Below, one piece after another: positions 18,139 through 27,545 of a DNA stretch of 64,000 bases (the first letter of the stretch is position 1; every line of letters starts with the position of its first letter). The notes under the pieces were generated by a model. The model searched no databases, had not been told where the DNA came from, and worked only from the letters and a program-made list of their open reading frames with translations. The position numbers and the translations under genes were made by a program. Source of the DNA: an uncultured Caulobacteraceae bacterium (lineage in GTDB: Bacteria; Pseudomonadota; Alphaproteobacteria; Caulobacterales; Caulobacteraceae); NCBI GenBank assembly GCA_937138625.1, contig CAKZPF010000010.1:1-64000 (forward strand), in the 5' to 3' direction.

Positions 18139-19508
18139 GCGGGTCGGGGGCTCCGGGCCGTGGCGGGTTGGGACGCGCCCAGGGTCTCTTGGAAGCGCAC
18201 AGGCTGACCAAGGCCAGGATTGACCAGATCGCCGTCTTGCATAACCACCTGGCCGCGAATGATGGTGGCCGTGGGCCAGCCGGTGGCTTTGAAACCCTCA
18301 TAAGGTGTCCAACCGCATTTGTAATCCAATGCACTGGCGGTGATGGTCTTTTTCGCCTTCAGGTCCACCAGGGTGAAATCGGCATCATAACCCACCGCCA
18401 AGCGCCCCTTGCCCGCGATATTGAACACGCGCTGTTGGCCATGGCACAGCAAATCCACCATCCGCTCCAGGCTCAGGCGGCCTTCGGCAACATGGGTCAG
18501 CATCACCGGCACCAAGGTCTGCACCCCTGGCATGCCCGCTGGCGAGGCCGGATACGGTTTTTGTTTTTCTTCGGTGGTGTGGGGCGCGTGGTCGGTGCCC
18601 AAGACATCGACGATGCCCTGTTGTACGGCGCGCCACAGACCGGCTTGGTGCTCGGCGCTGCGGATGGGCGGGTTCATTTGGGCATAGCCCTTTAAGGTCT
18701 CGTAGCAATCCGGGGCCACAAGGGTCAGATGTTGCGGCAAAATTTCAAACGTCGCCACATCCTTGTGGGCCGCCAGCATGTCAATCTCGTCGGCCGTGGT
18801 GATGTGCAGCACATGCACACGCCGCCCGGTTTTCTTGGCCAGGCGCAAGACCCGTTCAGTGGCCAGACGCGCACTTTCCGCATCTCGGCACTCGGCATGG
18901 GATGACCAATCGCCTTCCCGGGCCAAGGCTTTGCGCGCTTGCAGGCGGGGTTCATCCTCGGCGTGGATGGCCATACGGCGATGGCCGGCGCGCATCACCG
19001 CCTCGATGGTGTCATCATCGGCCACCAACAGATTGCCCGTCGAGGCCCCCATAAACAGCTTCACACCACACACGCCTGGTAAACGTTCAAGCTCGGCCAG
19101 GTGATCCACATTCTCGGCGGCCGCCCCCACATAAAAGGCATGGTCGCAATGCATGCGGCCCTGGGCGCGGGTCAGTTTGTCTTCGATGGCGGCCTTGGTG
19201 GTGGTGGAGGGCGTGGTGTTGGGCATTTCAAACACCGCCGTCACCCCGCCCAGCACAGCAGCGCGCGAGCCATGCTCAAGGTCCTCTTTGTACTCAAGGC
19301 CAGGCTCGCGGAAGTGAACCTGGCTGTCGATGATGCCCGGCAAAACCATCACATGGGCACAATCGATGACCCGTTCGGCCTTTGCCCCTGACAGATCACC
19401 AATGGCGGCAATCTTGCCCTTGCGCACGCCTACGCGACCCTCCAGGCGACCCATGGGGGTCATCATGGTGGCGTTGTCCAGCAACAGATCGAAATTTTGA
19501 TCAGACAT
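18135..19508 (-). CDS. Dihydroorotase (class I), amidohydrolase superfamily
   Basis: 457 aa. Metal-binding HFREPG near residue 66, the VKLFMGAS segment holding the probable carboxylated Lys, later His residues (AIHAEDE, VLHITT), the NPPIRS substrate motif and the catalytic Asp in GTDHAPH are all in place. Class I dihydroorotases close carbamoyl-aspartate to dihydroorotate in pyrimidine synthesis. The company of a heptosyltransferase and a CoA ligase is unusual, and related hydantoinases or allantoinases cannot be fully excluded, but the motifs fit dihydroorotase best. The start overlaps the waaF-like stop by 8 bases. Confidence 0.85.
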   Translation of the reverse strand: MSDQNFDLLLDNATMMTPMGRLEGRVGVRKGKIAAIGDLSGAKAERVIDCAHVMVLPGIIDSQVHFREPGLEYKEDLEHGSRAAVLGGVTAVFEMPNTTPSTTTKAAIEDKLTRAQGRMHCDHAFYVGAAAENVDHLAELERLPGVCGVKLFMGASTGNLLVADDDTIEAVMRAGHRRMAIHAEDEPRLQARKALAREGDWSSHAECRDAESARLATERVLRLAKKTGRRVHVLHITTADEIDMLAAHKDVATFEILPQHLTLVAPDCYETLKGYAQMNPPIRSAEHQAGLWRAVQQGIVDVLGTDHAPHTTEEKQKPYPASPAGMPGVQTLVPVMLTHVAEGRLSLERMVDLLCHGQQRVFNIAGKGRLAVGYDADFTLVDLKAKKTITASALDYKCGWTPYEGFKATGWPTATIIRGQVVMQDGDLVNPGLGQPVRFQETLGASQPATARSPRPA

Positions 19509-20481
19509 GTGTCAGCTCCGGGGTTGGGGTGGGGGTGGTCTCTTCTAGCAAACTCAGGGCGGCGCGCTCAACCGTTGCCACATCCAAATCCAACATCCAC
19601 AAGGTGTCATCGCCCAGATGTGCGCCTTGGGCTTGGTACCATTCGTAATCTCGTTTGGTGCGCACGATGCGGGCCTGGGCTTGGGGTGGGCCATAGCGCT
19701 TGTCGTTGGTGGGACCATACAGCGCCAAGGTGGGCGCCCCCGCCATGGCCGCCAAATGGGTGGGGCCGCTGTCATTGCCCACATAAAGTCGGGCATGAGC
19801 CAAACAGGCCGTGCTGGTCAGCAGATCCACCTGCCCGGCCAGCTGCAGGCGTTGCTCGGGCAAGACTGCCTGTTGCAAGCTGTCGCACACGCCCTGGTCG
19901 GCGGGTCCCCCCACCGTCATCAGACGCGCGCCTTCAAGCTCGGGCGTGCGCAACAAACGCTTGACCAAGGTGATATAGTGATCCAGCGGCCAGGTTTTGC
20001 CCACCCAATTGGCCATGGGGGCGATGGCCAAGATCGGCCCGTCCCCCGCCGTTAGCCGTGCGGCGTGTTCCCGTCGAGCCTCCGAGATATAGATCTTGGG
20101 CAGCAGGGGCTGATCCAGGCCCAGCAAACTGCCGGTTTCCCAGGTTTTGTGCAGGTCTTGGAAACGGTCTTGGCGGCGATAGACATGGCGCGTATGGGCC
20201 CACAAGGCATAGGCAAGGCCCGAGCCCCGAACGTCCATCACCACATCCCAGCGCCGCGCCACCGTTTTGGCCCACAAACCAAACCAATGCCCAGCATAGG
20301 GCCGTTTTTTCAAGATGATGATCTCGTCCACACGGGGCCAGTCGGCGAACAGCCCGGCCGCCGCCGGCCCAACCGCCAAGGTCAAGCGGGCCTCGGGGTG
20401 GCGATCTGTCAGGGCGGCCAAGGCCCCCGAGACCATGACGGCATCCCCGATCCAGGACGGCAAAACACACAGAATGCGCAT
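19501..20481 (-). CDS. ADP-heptose:LPS heptosyltransferase (GT9, WaaF-like)
   Basis: 326 aa. GT9 features: N-terminal LPSWIGDAVMVSGAL, the APMANWVGKTWP segment and the nucleotide-sugar site NDSGPTHLAAMAGAPTLALYG. Such enzymes add heptose to the LPS inner core at the cytoplasmic face of the inner membrane. It is the first gene of the four-gene operon and is divergent from ygfZ with only 23 bases between starts. No other LPS genes are present. The exact acceptor (WaaC, WaaF or WaaQ type) is uncertain; the N terminus resembles WaaF most. Confidence 0.88.
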   Translation of the reverse strand: MRILCVLPSWIGDAVMVSGALAALTDRHPEARLTLAVGPAAAGLFADWPRVDEIIILKKRPYAGHWFGLWAKTVARRWDVVMDVRGSGLAYALWAHTRHVYRRQDRFQDLHKTWETGSLLGLDQPLLPKIYISEARREHAARLTAGDGPILAIAPMANWVGKTWPLDHYITLVKRLLRTPELEGARLMTVGGPADQGVCDSLQQAVLPEQRLQLAGQVDLLTSTACLAHARLYVGNDSGPTHLAAMAGAPTLALYGPTNDKRYGPPQAQARIVRTKRDYEWYQAQGAHLGDDTLWMLDLDVATVERAALSLLEETTPTPTPELTHV

Positions 20482-20504
20482 AGACAGCCTCTTACACGAT
20501 CGCT

Positions 20505-21368
20505 ATGCACTTGACCATGACCCAAATGCCACCTTCCTCCCCTTCGTTTGCTCGTCTCAGCGACCGCGCCGTCTTGGCCGTAACCGGCCCCGATGCCGCG
20601 AGCTTTCTGCAGCGTATCCTCAGCCAGAATGTCGAGGGCATGACCGCAGGCGACCTGCGCCTGGGGCTGTTGCTGACCCCCCAGGGCCGCGTCATGCACG
20701 ACCTGATGTTGTGGCGTACGGATGATGGCTTTGAGATCGAGACCACGGCCGACCGCCGCGATGACCTATTGAAACGTTTGATGCTGTATAAACTGCGCGC
20801 TGACGTCACCATCACCCCGCAACCGGATCGGCATGTGGTGGCCCATTGGAACCGGGATACAGCACCGGATGGCGAACAGGTGGCGCGCGATCCGCGCCTG
20901 GGGGCATTGGGCTGGCGGCAGCTGATCACCGCGCCCAGCGACCCCGGCGATCTGGCCGCTTATCGCCAGCATCAAATGGCGCTGGGCGTGCCGGACCTGG
21001 GGGCGGATCTTGCCGATCAACCCTATCCGTTGGATGCCAATCTGGACCTGTTGCAGGCCATTGATTTCCATAAAGGGTGCTTTGTGGGCCAAGAGGTCAC
21101 GAGCCGCATGAAGCGCAAAGCCACCCTGAAAACTCGCAGTTTTGCCTGCCGCGTCACCGGCCCCACCCCCAAAGTTGGGGCCGATATCGACAACGCCCAG
21201 GACTTGCGCAGTGGTGTGGTGACCTCCGTTCTTCCCGGTTGGGCCATGACCCGGCTGCGCCTGGATCGGATGCAGGACGGCCCCTTGCGTGCGGGGGACA
21301 GCCAACTGGTGCCTGTGGTGCCGGACTGGTTGCGCCCCCATTTGCCGACAGCGGAGATTGAGCCATGA
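20505..21368 (+). CDS. ygfZ: YgfZ/GcvT-like folate-binding Fe-S maintenance protein
   Basis: 287 aa (or 283 from ATG 20517). The signature KGCFVGQEVTSRM at about residues 192-204 is diagnostic of YgfZ (K-G-C-x-x-G-Q-E). The N-terminal part binds tetrahydrofolate as in GcvT, but this is not the glycine cleavage T protein, whose gene is at 40.9 kb. YgfZ helps keep some Fe-S enzymes active. It is the first of three overlapping genes, ygfZ-tag-rnhB; the stop overlaps the tag start (ATGA). Confidence 0.92.
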   Translation: MHLTMTQMPPSSPSFARLSDRAVLAVTGPDAASFLQRILSQNVEGMTAGDLRLGLLLTPQGRVMHDLMLWRTDDGFEIETTADRRDDLLKRLMLYKLRADVTITPQPDRHVVAHWNRDTAPDGEQVARDPRLGALGWRQLITAPSDPGDLAAYRQHQMALGVPDLGADLADQPYPLDANLDLLQAIDFHKGCFVGQEVTSRMKRKATLKTRSFACRVTGPTPKVGADIDNAQDLRSGVVTSVLPGWAMTRLRLDRMQDGPLRAGDSQLVPVVPDWLRPHLPTAEIEP

Positions 21369-21946
21369 CGGCATCACCATATGGCGGTCGCTGCCCATGG
21401 CCCAAAGACGATCCGCAAATGATCGCTTATCACGACACGGAATGGGGCGTGCCCCAGTATGATGGCAAAGCCCTGTGGGGCAAGCTGGTGTTGGATGGCT
21501 TCCAAGCCGGACTGAGCTGGCAGGTGGTGCTGCGCAAACGCGAGGCACTATACGCGGCCTTTGATGATTTCGATCCCGAAATGGTGGCGAGTTTTGACGA
21601 AAACAAAATCGAGAAATTGTTGCAAAATCCCGGCATCATTCGCTCGCGGTCGAAAATTAAGGCCGCCATTGGCAACGCCCAGGCCTTTTTGCATATGCAC
21701 GAGAAAGGCCAGGACTTTTCCCAGTTTTTGTGGAGCTTTGTGGATGGTGCGCCCAAAATCAATCATCTGACGACCCAAGCCGATATGCCCACGCAAAGCC
21801 CAGAGTCCGAAGCCCTCAGCAAGGCCCTGAAGAAACAAGGCTTTAAATTTTGTGGCCCGGTGATTGTTTATGCCTTTATGCAGGCGGTGGGCATGGTCAA
21901 TGACCATCTGGTGACCTGCTCCCGCTGGCAGGCGGTGCAGCGCTGA
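21365..21946 (+). CDS. tag: DNA-3-methyladenine glycosylase I
   Basis: 193 aa. RCPWPKDDPQMIAYHDTEWGVP and the DGFQAGLSWQVVLRKR block are typical of Tag, as is the NPGIIRSRSKI helix-hairpin region. Excises 3-methyladenine from alkylated DNA. Coupled to ygfZ upstream and rnhB downstream (TGATG overlap). The C-terminal His/Cys pair of the Tag zinc site may be represented by NDHLVTCSRW. Confidence 0.93.
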   Translation: MTASPYGGRCPWPKDDPQMIAYHDTEWGVPQYDGKALWGKLVLDGFQAGLSWQVVLRKREALYAAFDDFDPEMVASFDENKIEKLLQNPGIIRSRSKIKAAIGNAQAFLHMHEKGQDFSQFLWSFVDGAPKINHLTTQADMPTQSPESEALSKALKKQGFKFCGPVIVYAFMQAVGMVNDHLVTCSRWQAVQR

Positions 21947-22575
21947 TGCCCGATTTTCAGCATGAATCTCAGTACCCGGCCCCCGTTTGCGGCGTTGACG
22001 AAGCCGGGCGTGGCCCCTGGGCTGGCCCCGTGGTCGCGGCGGCGGTGATCTTGCGGCCCGATCATCTGCCCCCCGGCCTTTCCGGCCTTGATGACAGCAA
22101 ACGCCTGACCGAAGTGGTGCGCGAGCGCCTGTTCAGACAACTCATGCGCCTAGCCGACCTTGGTCATTGTCATATCGGCATTGGTCAGGCGAGCGTTAAG
22201 GAGATTGACCAGTTCAACATACTGCGCGCCAATGATCTGGCCATGGCGCGAGCCATTGGTGCGTTGTCTTTGGCACCCCAATATGCCTTGATCGATGGCA
22301 ATCGTGTGCCGCCCGACCTGCCCTGCCCGGCTGCGGCTTTGGTGAAAGGCGACAGTTTGTCCCTGTCCGTGGCCGCGGCCTCGGTGATCGCCAAGGTCAC
22401 TCGCGATCAGGTGATGGTGGATTTGGACCGGCAATACCCGGGATATGGCTTTGCCCGCCACAAGGGCTATGGGGTGGCGGCGCACAAAGCCGCGCTCGAG
22501 CACCTCGGCCCCTGCCCGGCCCACCGCACCAGCTTCAAGCCGGTAGCACGACTTCTGGCCACGATCACGACATAA
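21946..22575 (+). CDS. rnhB: Ribonuclease HII
   Basis: 209 aa. The N-terminal catalytic motif CGVDEAGRGPWAGPVVAAAV holds the Asp-Glu pair, and further catalytic acids lie in LDDSKRL, ALIDGNRVP and ITRDQ-like VTRDQVMVDLD. Removes RNA, including single ribonucleotides, from DNA duplexes. Start overlaps the tag stop. Together with rnhA at 46.3 kb the window encodes both RNase H types. Confidence 0.95.
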   Translation: MPDFQHESQYPAPVCGVDEAGRGPWAGPVVAAAVILRPDHLPPGLSGLDDSKRLTEVVRERLFRQLMRLADLGHCHIGIGQASVKEIDQFNILRANDLAMARAIGALSLAPQYALIDGNRVPPDLPCPAAALVKGDSLSLSVAAASVIAKVTRDQVMVDLDRQYPGYGFARHKGYGVAAHKAALEHLGPCPAHRTSFKPVARLLATITT

Positions 22576-22589
22576 TGATTATTCGTTAC

Positions 22590-23213
22590 CTATCCCTGGC
22601 GCTTGAGTAAGTATGGCCGAATGGTCAGATGGGTTTCAATGTTCGTATCCCACCAATCGTGCCAACCCATTTCGATGACATCATTGCGGCCATCACCGTT
22701 CACATCAGTTTCCCACTGAATTAGCTCAAGCTCGTGAACAATGGGTCCGCCTGACATTTGGGGCTGCTCAAACACATTTATGCACTTCAGAACCGCTTCG
22801 GCTCCATCATAGGCGCGCACATATTCTTTCGACGGCGAATGTTGCTCGGTTACGGTATGGAACAAGCCGTTGCGAACTTTAACCGACAGAGTTTGTGCCT
22901 CGACATCGAGGCTATACAGATCAGCGCGCCAGTCTTGCAAACTGGGCACGGGAATTTTGTCAGCCGTCGGGATACAATCCGCACTCAACCAGCCGTGTTC
23001 ATCAGGGATTTGTTTCCAGCCAAAATGTTTCTCATACACATAGAAATGCGGCTGGTTGTCTTCGTCCAAACCATAGACCACCTGGTTCGCATAATCTTCG
23101 AAGCGATAAGACGATTGCCAATGGTCGCGCGCCAGGCCTTTGGCCTGGGCCACATCGCCATTGTCACCAAGGTAATCTAGCTTGTAAAATGCCAATAATG
23201 TGGGGTTACTCAT
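22590..23213 (-). CDS. Orphan protein with one D-x-N-x-D-G loop
   Basis: 207 aa from ATG 23213 (AGGAT eight bases upstream); a TTG one codon earlier is less likely. No signal peptide. Aromatic-rich throughout. Near the C terminus it carries TDVNGDGRNDVIEM, an EF-hand/FG-GAP-like acidic loop, followed by a Trp cluster (WHDWWD). Two Cys (SADCIPT and LKCINV). No family recognised. It is monocistronic with a strong promoter match, and divergent from ccrM with CtrA-like boxes between them. Shares the acidic loop style with orphans at 8.7 and 56.2 kb but otherwise looks distinct. Confidence 0.6.
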   Translation of the reverse strand: MSNPTLLAFYKLDYLGDNGDVAQAKGLARDHWQSSYRFEDYANQVVYGLDEDNQPHFYVYEKHFGWKQIPDEHGWLSADCIPTADKIPVPSLQDWRADLYSLDVEAQTLSVKVRNGLFHTVTEQHSPSKEYVRAYDGAEAVLKCINVFEQPQMSGGPIVHELELIQWETDVNGDGRNDVIEMGWHDWWDTNIETHLTIRPYLLKRQG

Positions 23214-23235
23214 CAAAACATCCTATTTTCAGGCC

Positions 23236-23263
23236 TTTATACATAATGAATTTTATATGTCAA
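23236..23263 (-). promoter_or_regulatory. Sigma-70-type promoter of the 207-aa orphan
   Basis: On the minus strand a perfect TTGACA (-35, at 23258-23263) is followed after 16 bases by TATAAA (-10, at 23236-23241). It ends about 23 bases before the start codon, so the transcript would have a very short leader. Confidence 0.6.
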
Positions 23264-23283
23264 ATACAAACACCCTTTGCGTG

Positions 23284-23298
23284 TTAATCTCTTCATAA
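23284..23298 (+). promoter_or_regulatory. Degenerate CtrA-like box
   Basis: TTAA followed by seven bases and ATAA, a near match to the TTAA-N7-TTAA CtrA site, 22 bases upstream of a perfect one. Weak alone; its spacing to the second box raises its interest. Confidence 0.3.
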
Positions 23299-23305
23299 CG
23301 CTTTC

Positions 23306-23320
23306 TTAAAGGCCCCTTAA
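23306..23320 (+). promoter_or_regulatory. CtrA-like box upstream of ccrM
   Basis: TTAA-AGGCCCC-TTAA, an exact TTAA-N7-TTAA site ending 24 bases before the ccrM start. In Caulobacter CtrA activates ccrM late in the cell cycle through such sites; that knowledge supports the call, but binding here is inferred. No GANTC was seen between the two divergent starts. Confidence 0.5.
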
Positions 23321-24457
<1,137 letters not shown>

Positions 24458-24490
24458 CGCCCTAACTGTCTTCGGACACAGATGACATCA

Positions 24491-24516
24491 AAGCGGCCTT
24501 CGGGCCGCTTTTTCTT
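24491..24516 (+). terminator. Rho-independent terminator after ccrM
   Basis: Seven-base stem AGCGGCC / GGCCGCT with a TTCG tetraloop, followed by TTTTTCTTT. Confidence 0.85.
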
Positions 24517-24576
24517 TGTGCGTTCATGCCTTTGGTGGGCGGTTTTCAGATTTGGACGAGGCCACGGCCACCCACC

Positions 24577-24605
24577 TTGATCATTTCATGATGCAATGGT
24601 AATAT
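24577..24605 (+). promoter_or_regulatory. Promoter of the HExxH orphan
   Basis: TTGATC (24577-24582), 17-base spacer, TAATAT (24600-24605), in an AT-rich patch 31 bases before the start codon. A plausible sigma-70 promoter. Confidence 0.45.
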
Positions 24606-24636
24606 TTAAGACATATATTCGCAGAAAGACCGACAT

Positions 24637-25887
24637 ATGGCCATTGACATTCGCACGTCCACACCGATTGCAGACAAGACAAATGCCCCGTCCATGCAGG
24701 GCGCATTTACAGCGATACTGGCACCAACACATGATGACGTCGTGGCCATGGATGCGCCCTCCGGCCCCTGGGCCCAGCAGGCCTTCGCCCAAGACATTCA
24801 GGCCTTGGCCAACACCATTGCGGCCAGCTATCAAACACATCTTGATCTCTCCCCTACCGAGACCCAAGCCCTTGAAAACACATTGGTCGAGCGTCTGTAT
24901 GCGTTTGCGGGCACGCCTGGGTTTAATGCCACCCCGCAGGTGATCGCCAACAACGACCCCGAACTGGGCGATCGCCTGCGGTCGCAAGGCTATGCCAGCA
25001 AGATGATGGACCTGAACGACCCCACAGGCGATGGCTACTGGAAATTCACGCCTCACACAGTCCGTCAAGAAACCCATCGGCACGGTGTGCACGCCTTGCG
25101 GATGGTGGGGCAAATGGTGGCCGCCGACGTCACCGGATACATCCCGCCCTGCCATGAACGGATCGAGGATTTCCAGCGGCAAAATGACTATGCCTCCTTC
25201 GTAATCCAGCCCGACCAAATGAAAGCTCTTCATAGCTTAAAAGGCTATGCCGAGGTGCCGGAGGATCAGCGCTACAATCTCTCCACAGTAACAGAAAAAT
25301 TGGTCAGCGGCGAAACCGCCTTGTTTGTTTTTGATAAGCCATTTTTCAACACTGGCGGCGTGGGCACGACCCGAGGGGCCTGCCTGCCCATCGGACAGTT
25401 TCTAGAGCCCTTTCACACCCATAACCCGACCGTGATGCTGTTTGCTGACAATTTGCCCCATCTGTATGATATCGAAGACGGTGGAGCCCTGTTGACCCTG
25501 TTTCACGAAGGCCTGCACGGCGTTTATGATGAAGGAGGGCATTACCACGACAGCAGCCCCGAAGAATTTTTACTGAACGAATATCATTCTCGCTACCATG
25601 AATTCAAAATGGAATTCGGTGGCCGCCAGACACCCCAAAAGATGGCCAAAGAGTTCAACAAGGAATTCCTGAGCACGGTCATGAAATCCGGGGCTTATAA
25701 GTCCATCGCCGAGGAATATACCTGTAACCACTCGACCTTAATCCAAGAACGCTGGGAGCTGGTGAGCTTGGGCTGGTTAAATGGCAAGGATATGACGCCC
25801 GAGCGGGTGCGAGAAATCCTGTATGCGCCCTCTTTGGAAGATGCCATGCGCATCGCAAGACAGGCCGAACCCCTTGGCGGGCAATAG
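24637..25887 (+). CDS. Orphan protein with HExxH zinc-peptidase motif
   Basis: 416 aa, no signal peptide and no membrane helix. Residues 290-294 are HEGLH, an HExxH metal site, within TLFHEGLHGVYDEGG. Glu310 and Glu315 (SPEEFLLNEY) lie 16-21 residues after the second His, a spacing that could supply the third zinc ligand of a gluzincin. The arrangement recalls the catalytic domain of anthrax-lethal-factor-like peptidases, but I see no other supporting similarity. The N-terminal ~280 residues are of unknown fold. It has its own promoter and its stop directly abuts the stop of convergent mutY. A cytoplasmic or unconventionally secreted metallopeptidase is a hypothesis; chance occurrence of HExxH is possible. 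Confidence 0.55.
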   Translation: MAIDIRTSTPIADKTNAPSMQGAFTAILAPTHDDVVAMDAPSGPWAQQAFAQDIQALANTIAASYQTHLDLSPTETQALENTLVERLYAFAGTPGFNATPQVIANNDPELGDRLRSQGYASKMMDLNDPTGDGYWKFTPHTVRQETHRHGVHALRMVGQMVAADVTGYIPPCHERIEDFQRQNDYASFVIQPDQMKALHSLKGYAEVPEDQRYNLSTVTEKLVSGETALFVFDKPFFNTGGVGTTRGACLPIGQFLEPFHTHNPTVMLFADNLPHLYDIEDGGALLTLFHEGLHGVYDEGGHYHDSSPEEFLLNEYHSRYHEFKMEFGGRQTPQKMAKEFNKEFLSTVMKSGAYKSIAEEYTCNHSTLIQERWELVSLGWLNGKDMTPERVREILYAPSLEDAMRIARQAEPLGGQ

Positions 25888-26928
25888 CTAATCCAAATAC
25901 GCAAGCGCCTTGCGAAACACGCTGGGCAACTCACGACCCAATTGATCACGGGAACGGCGGCCACCATCGATCGCTCCCTCGGCCACCCAGACCTGCAGAT
26001 CCAGGCTAAAATGCGTGAAGGTGTGTTGCACCGTACCACGATGCCGCCAATCCGCCACCACGGGGGCCGCGGCCTGAACGGCGGTCTCGGGCCAGGGCCT
26101 TTGGGTCCAGGCTGTTGTCGGCGGTGCCCAATAGCCACCCAACAGGCCTGCATCCGGTCGCTTTTCCACCGCCACATCCCCCCCCTGGCATAACAGATAA
26201 AGCGCCCCATACTTCTGTGGCTTGGGCCGTTTTTCTGGCTTTTTGGGATAAGCAACCTCTTGGCCCGTGTCATAGGCTTGGCACCATCGCGCCCATGGAC
26301 AAATCTCGCATTTTGGCGTTTTTGGCCGGCAGACCAACGCCCCCAACTCCATCAGGCTTTGGGCGAAATCGCCAGCACGATCTGAACGGGCATAGGGCTC
26401 GACGGCCATGGTCACCGTTTTGCGCAACTTCGGCCCCGCATCAGCAAGGCACAGCATGCGCGCCATCACGCGCTCGACATTGCCATCCACCGGCACCACC
26501 GCCTGACCATAGGCCTGGGCGGCGATGGCCGCCGCCGTGTAATCCCCCACACCCGGAAGCGCCCGCAAGTCCCTTATATCATTCGGGAATCCTCCCGCTT
26601 CCGCCACCACTTGCGCGCAGGCATGCAGGTTCCGCGCCCGGGCATAATAGCCCAAGCCCGCCCAGGCCCCCAGCACCGCATCCCGCTCAGCCGCGGCCAA
26701 GTCCTGTACGGTGGGCCAGAGCTGCAGAAATTTTTCATGATAAGGCCGCATGGCGGTGATGGTGGTCTGTTGGGACATGATCTCTGCCAACCAAATGGCG
26801 TAAACATCCGCCCCCCCCTTGCCGCCTGAGGGCCGCCAGGGCAAAGGCCGGTGGTGTTGGTCATACCAAGCCAACAGGGCACGGCGCTGTTCAGAGGCGA
26901 TTTTTGCGGACGGACGATACATAAACAT
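25888..26928 (-). CDS. mutY: A/G-specific adenine glycosylase
   Basis: 346 aa. Helix-hairpin-helix and catalytic region LPGVGDYTAAAIAAQAYG, with the catalytic Asp in PVDGNVERV, and the [4Fe-4S] loop CRPKTPKCEICPWARWC. A C-terminal MutT-like domain recognises 8-oxoguanine. Removes adenine mispaired with 8-oxoG. ATG 26922 is an alternative start two codons in. Divergent from the DUF721 gene with about 40 bases between starts. Confidence 0.96.
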   Translation of the reverse strand: MFMYRPSAKIASEQRRALLAWYDQHHRPLPWRPSGGKGGADVYAIWLAEIMSQQTTITAMRPYHEKFLQLWPTVQDLAAAERDAVLGAWAGLGYYARARNLHACAQVVAEAGGFPNDIRDLRALPGVGDYTAAAIAAQAYGQAVVPVDGNVERVMARMLCLADAGPKLRKTVTMAVEPYARSDRAGDFAQSLMELGALVCRPKTPKCEICPWARWCQAYDTGQEVAYPKKPEKRPKPQKYGALYLLCQGGDVAVEKRPDAGLLGGYWAPPTTAWTQRPWPETAVQAAAPVVADWRHRGTVQHTFTHFSLDLQVWVAEGAIDGGRRSRDQLGRELPSVFRKALAYLD

Positions 26929-26967
26929 TCAGTGGACGAAAGCCCGCAAACCCGTCAACATAAAGCC

Positions 26968-27498
26968 ATGCAAAAACGCCCTTTGCCCACCCCCCGCGAG
27001 GCCCAGGAGATCTTGGCCCACCGCCGCACCAAGCCCGTGCGCAGTGGCGCCCCACGGGCCGGTGCCTTGCTGAAAGGGGTGTTGGCCCCTTTGCAAAAAC
27101 AGTTTGGGCCAGGGTTGGCGCGCCTTGAACATCACTGGCCCGAGATCATTGGCGAACGTTTGGCCAGCCGGGCGCGACCTGACAGTTTGAAACGCCAAAA
27201 CGGCGAAGGCGTGTTGGTCATCGCTTGCGAAGGGGCGGCCGCCAGCCTGGTGCAACACCAAGCCCGCACCATTGTGGACCGCGCCAATCACTTTTTGGGG
27301 GGCACGCCCATTCAACGCCTGCGGGTCGTGCAAACCCGGCGGCCGACCTCAGGTCCCCTCAGCCCCCGATTGACGCCGCAGCCCCCCTCATCACCGCCCC
27401 AAAGCCCCGCGCCAAAATCCAGTCTCGAGCACACCCTCAAGCGTTTGGGCGATATGGTGACGCCCCAACAGGATGACAACCGCAAAAAGCCCTCCTAA
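26968..27498 (+). CDS. DUF721 (DciA-like) protein
   Basis: 176 aa from ATG 26968. The central ~90 residues match DUF721: WPEIIGERLASRARPDSL, then a beta strand GVLVIACEGAAASLVQH and an NHFLGG turn. DUF721 includes DciA, the helicase-loading factor of bacteria lacking DnaC. A Pro/Ser-rich linker (~residues 118-152) precedes a short C-terminal helix. Its place between mutY and a DsbA-like gene ahead of smc is common in alphaproteobacteria. Whether it loads DnaB here is inference. Confidence 0.8.
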   Translation: MQKRPLPTPREAQEILAHRRTKPVRSGAPRAGALLKGVLAPLQKQFGPGLARLEHHWPEIIGERLASRARPDSLKRQNGEGVLVIACEGAAASLVQHQARTIVDRANHFLGGTPIQRLRVVQTRRPTSGPLSPRLTPQPPSSPPQSPAPKSSLEHTLKRLGDMVTPQQDDNRKKPS

Positions 27499-27545
27499 GC
27501 TGGGCAGAATCAGCAATACTGACCGTTTAACAAAGGACCTATGTG

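Noticed and set aside
20505-21368. Second glycine cleavage T protein
   Set aside because: The KGCFVGQE motif and the ygfZ-tag-rnhB context mark it as YgfZ, and a true gcvT is in the gcv operon.
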